DNA from: Leptospira mtsangambouensis
GTDB lineage: Bacteria > Spirochaetota > Leptospiria > Leptospirales > Leptospiraceae
Reading direction: 5' to 3'
DNA: 64,000 bases
NCBI RefSeq assembly: GCF_004770475.1
Contig: NZ_RQHK01000015.1
Coordinates: forward strand, 302,533-366,532
Position 1 is the first letter of the stretch; every line of letters starts with the position of its first letter. This document shows, piece after piece, positions 63,859 through 64,000 of the stretch. The notes under the pieces are model-generated. The model saw only the letters and a program-made list of their open reading frames with translations, made no database searches and was not told the origin of the DNA. The position numbers and the translations under genes were made by a program.

Positions 63859-64000
63859 TCAATATATTTTCTTATTAATACTTAGTAGAGCTTTATATTT
63901 ATTAGCAATCATAATCAGAATCACTTCATTTGTCATTGAATCGAATTTCTTCAGATTTGAATAGGGAATTGGATCAAGAAAAGCAGCAAAATCTGAATTA
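63859..64000 (-). CDS. 3' end of the gene of cassette C34, cut by window edge
   Basis: An open minus-strand frame runs from the window edge to TGA at 63859-63861, giving a C-terminus FLDPIPYSNLKKFDSM...ALLSINKKIY. Too short to assign. Position 17 bp from the attC core fits a cassette gene. Confidence 0.55.
   Translation of the reverse strand, partial: NSDFAAFLDPIPYSNLKKFDSMTNEVILIMIANKYKALLSINKKIY

Noticed and set aside
1..64000. tRNA or rRNA genes
   Set aside because: None recognised on either strand.

Overview
The window looks like chromosomal DNA of a Leptospira, most likely a saprophytic-clade species. The basis is low G+C, the mix of murJ, ileS, class 1A speD, membrane glycosyltransferases and chemotaxis receptors, and the many short lipoproteins with spirochaete-style lipoboxes. 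Assignment below genus level is inference from gene content only.

Region 1 (1-28.2 kb) is ordinary chromosome: murJ (cut by the left edge), ileS with an LRR lipoprotein and a membrane protein in one leftward operon, a chemotaxis receptor coupled to an SCO1-like protein, speD, a GH13 alpha-glucosidase, a STAS protein, a glycosylation operon (ArnT/PMT-like transferase, Cys-rich secreted protein, DPM1-like transferase), a zinc-ribbon SDR, a reversed-architecture chemotaxis protein, an ABC exporter, an RsuA-type pseudouridine synthase and a thioesterase. A cluster of regulators and small stress genes follows (AraC, SMR/MepB, ArsR with two SRPBCC proteins, DoxX/MarR with a 38-bp palindromic operator, GST, SRAP). 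Region 2 (28.2-30.3 kb) holds small lipoproteins and a DUF4256 protein.

Region 3 (30.35 kb to the right edge) is the striking part: an integron-like cassette array. I count 34 attC-like repeats (numbered attC0 to attC33 left to right; 129-216 bp, G+C-rich) bounding 33 complete cassettes (C1-C33) and one cut by the window edge (C34). Every recognised cassette gene reads leftward. Each repeat has the plan core box (N-TAAC), GAACTAG spacer, inner arm, variable centre, complementary inner arm, CTG, core box (GTTA-N). The 7-bp cores at the two ends of the same cassette are exact reverse complements in 30 of 33 cassettes, while the two cores flanking one repeat match in only 8 of 33. That is what integron cassettes show, because the last bases of each inserted attC belong to the neighbouring cassette. 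The pairing runs about 16-20 bp into the cassette with one recurring G/T mismatch at position 11.

Cargo: eleven type II toxin-antitoxin cassettes (VapBC/PIN, HigBA, Doc, DUF433/DUF5615), seven cassettes of lipoproteins or other secreted proteins, candidate defence genes (MTase plus TIR-like/Mrr-like nuclease, HNH nucleases, PD-(D/E)XK nuclease, P-loop ATPase, HEPN-like protein, DUF2971), a frameshifted gene, and four copies of one ORF-less cassette. No integron integrase is in the window; if the array follows the usual polarity, attI and the integrase should lie beyond the right edge. The left end (attC0) is decayed, as expected for the oldest end.
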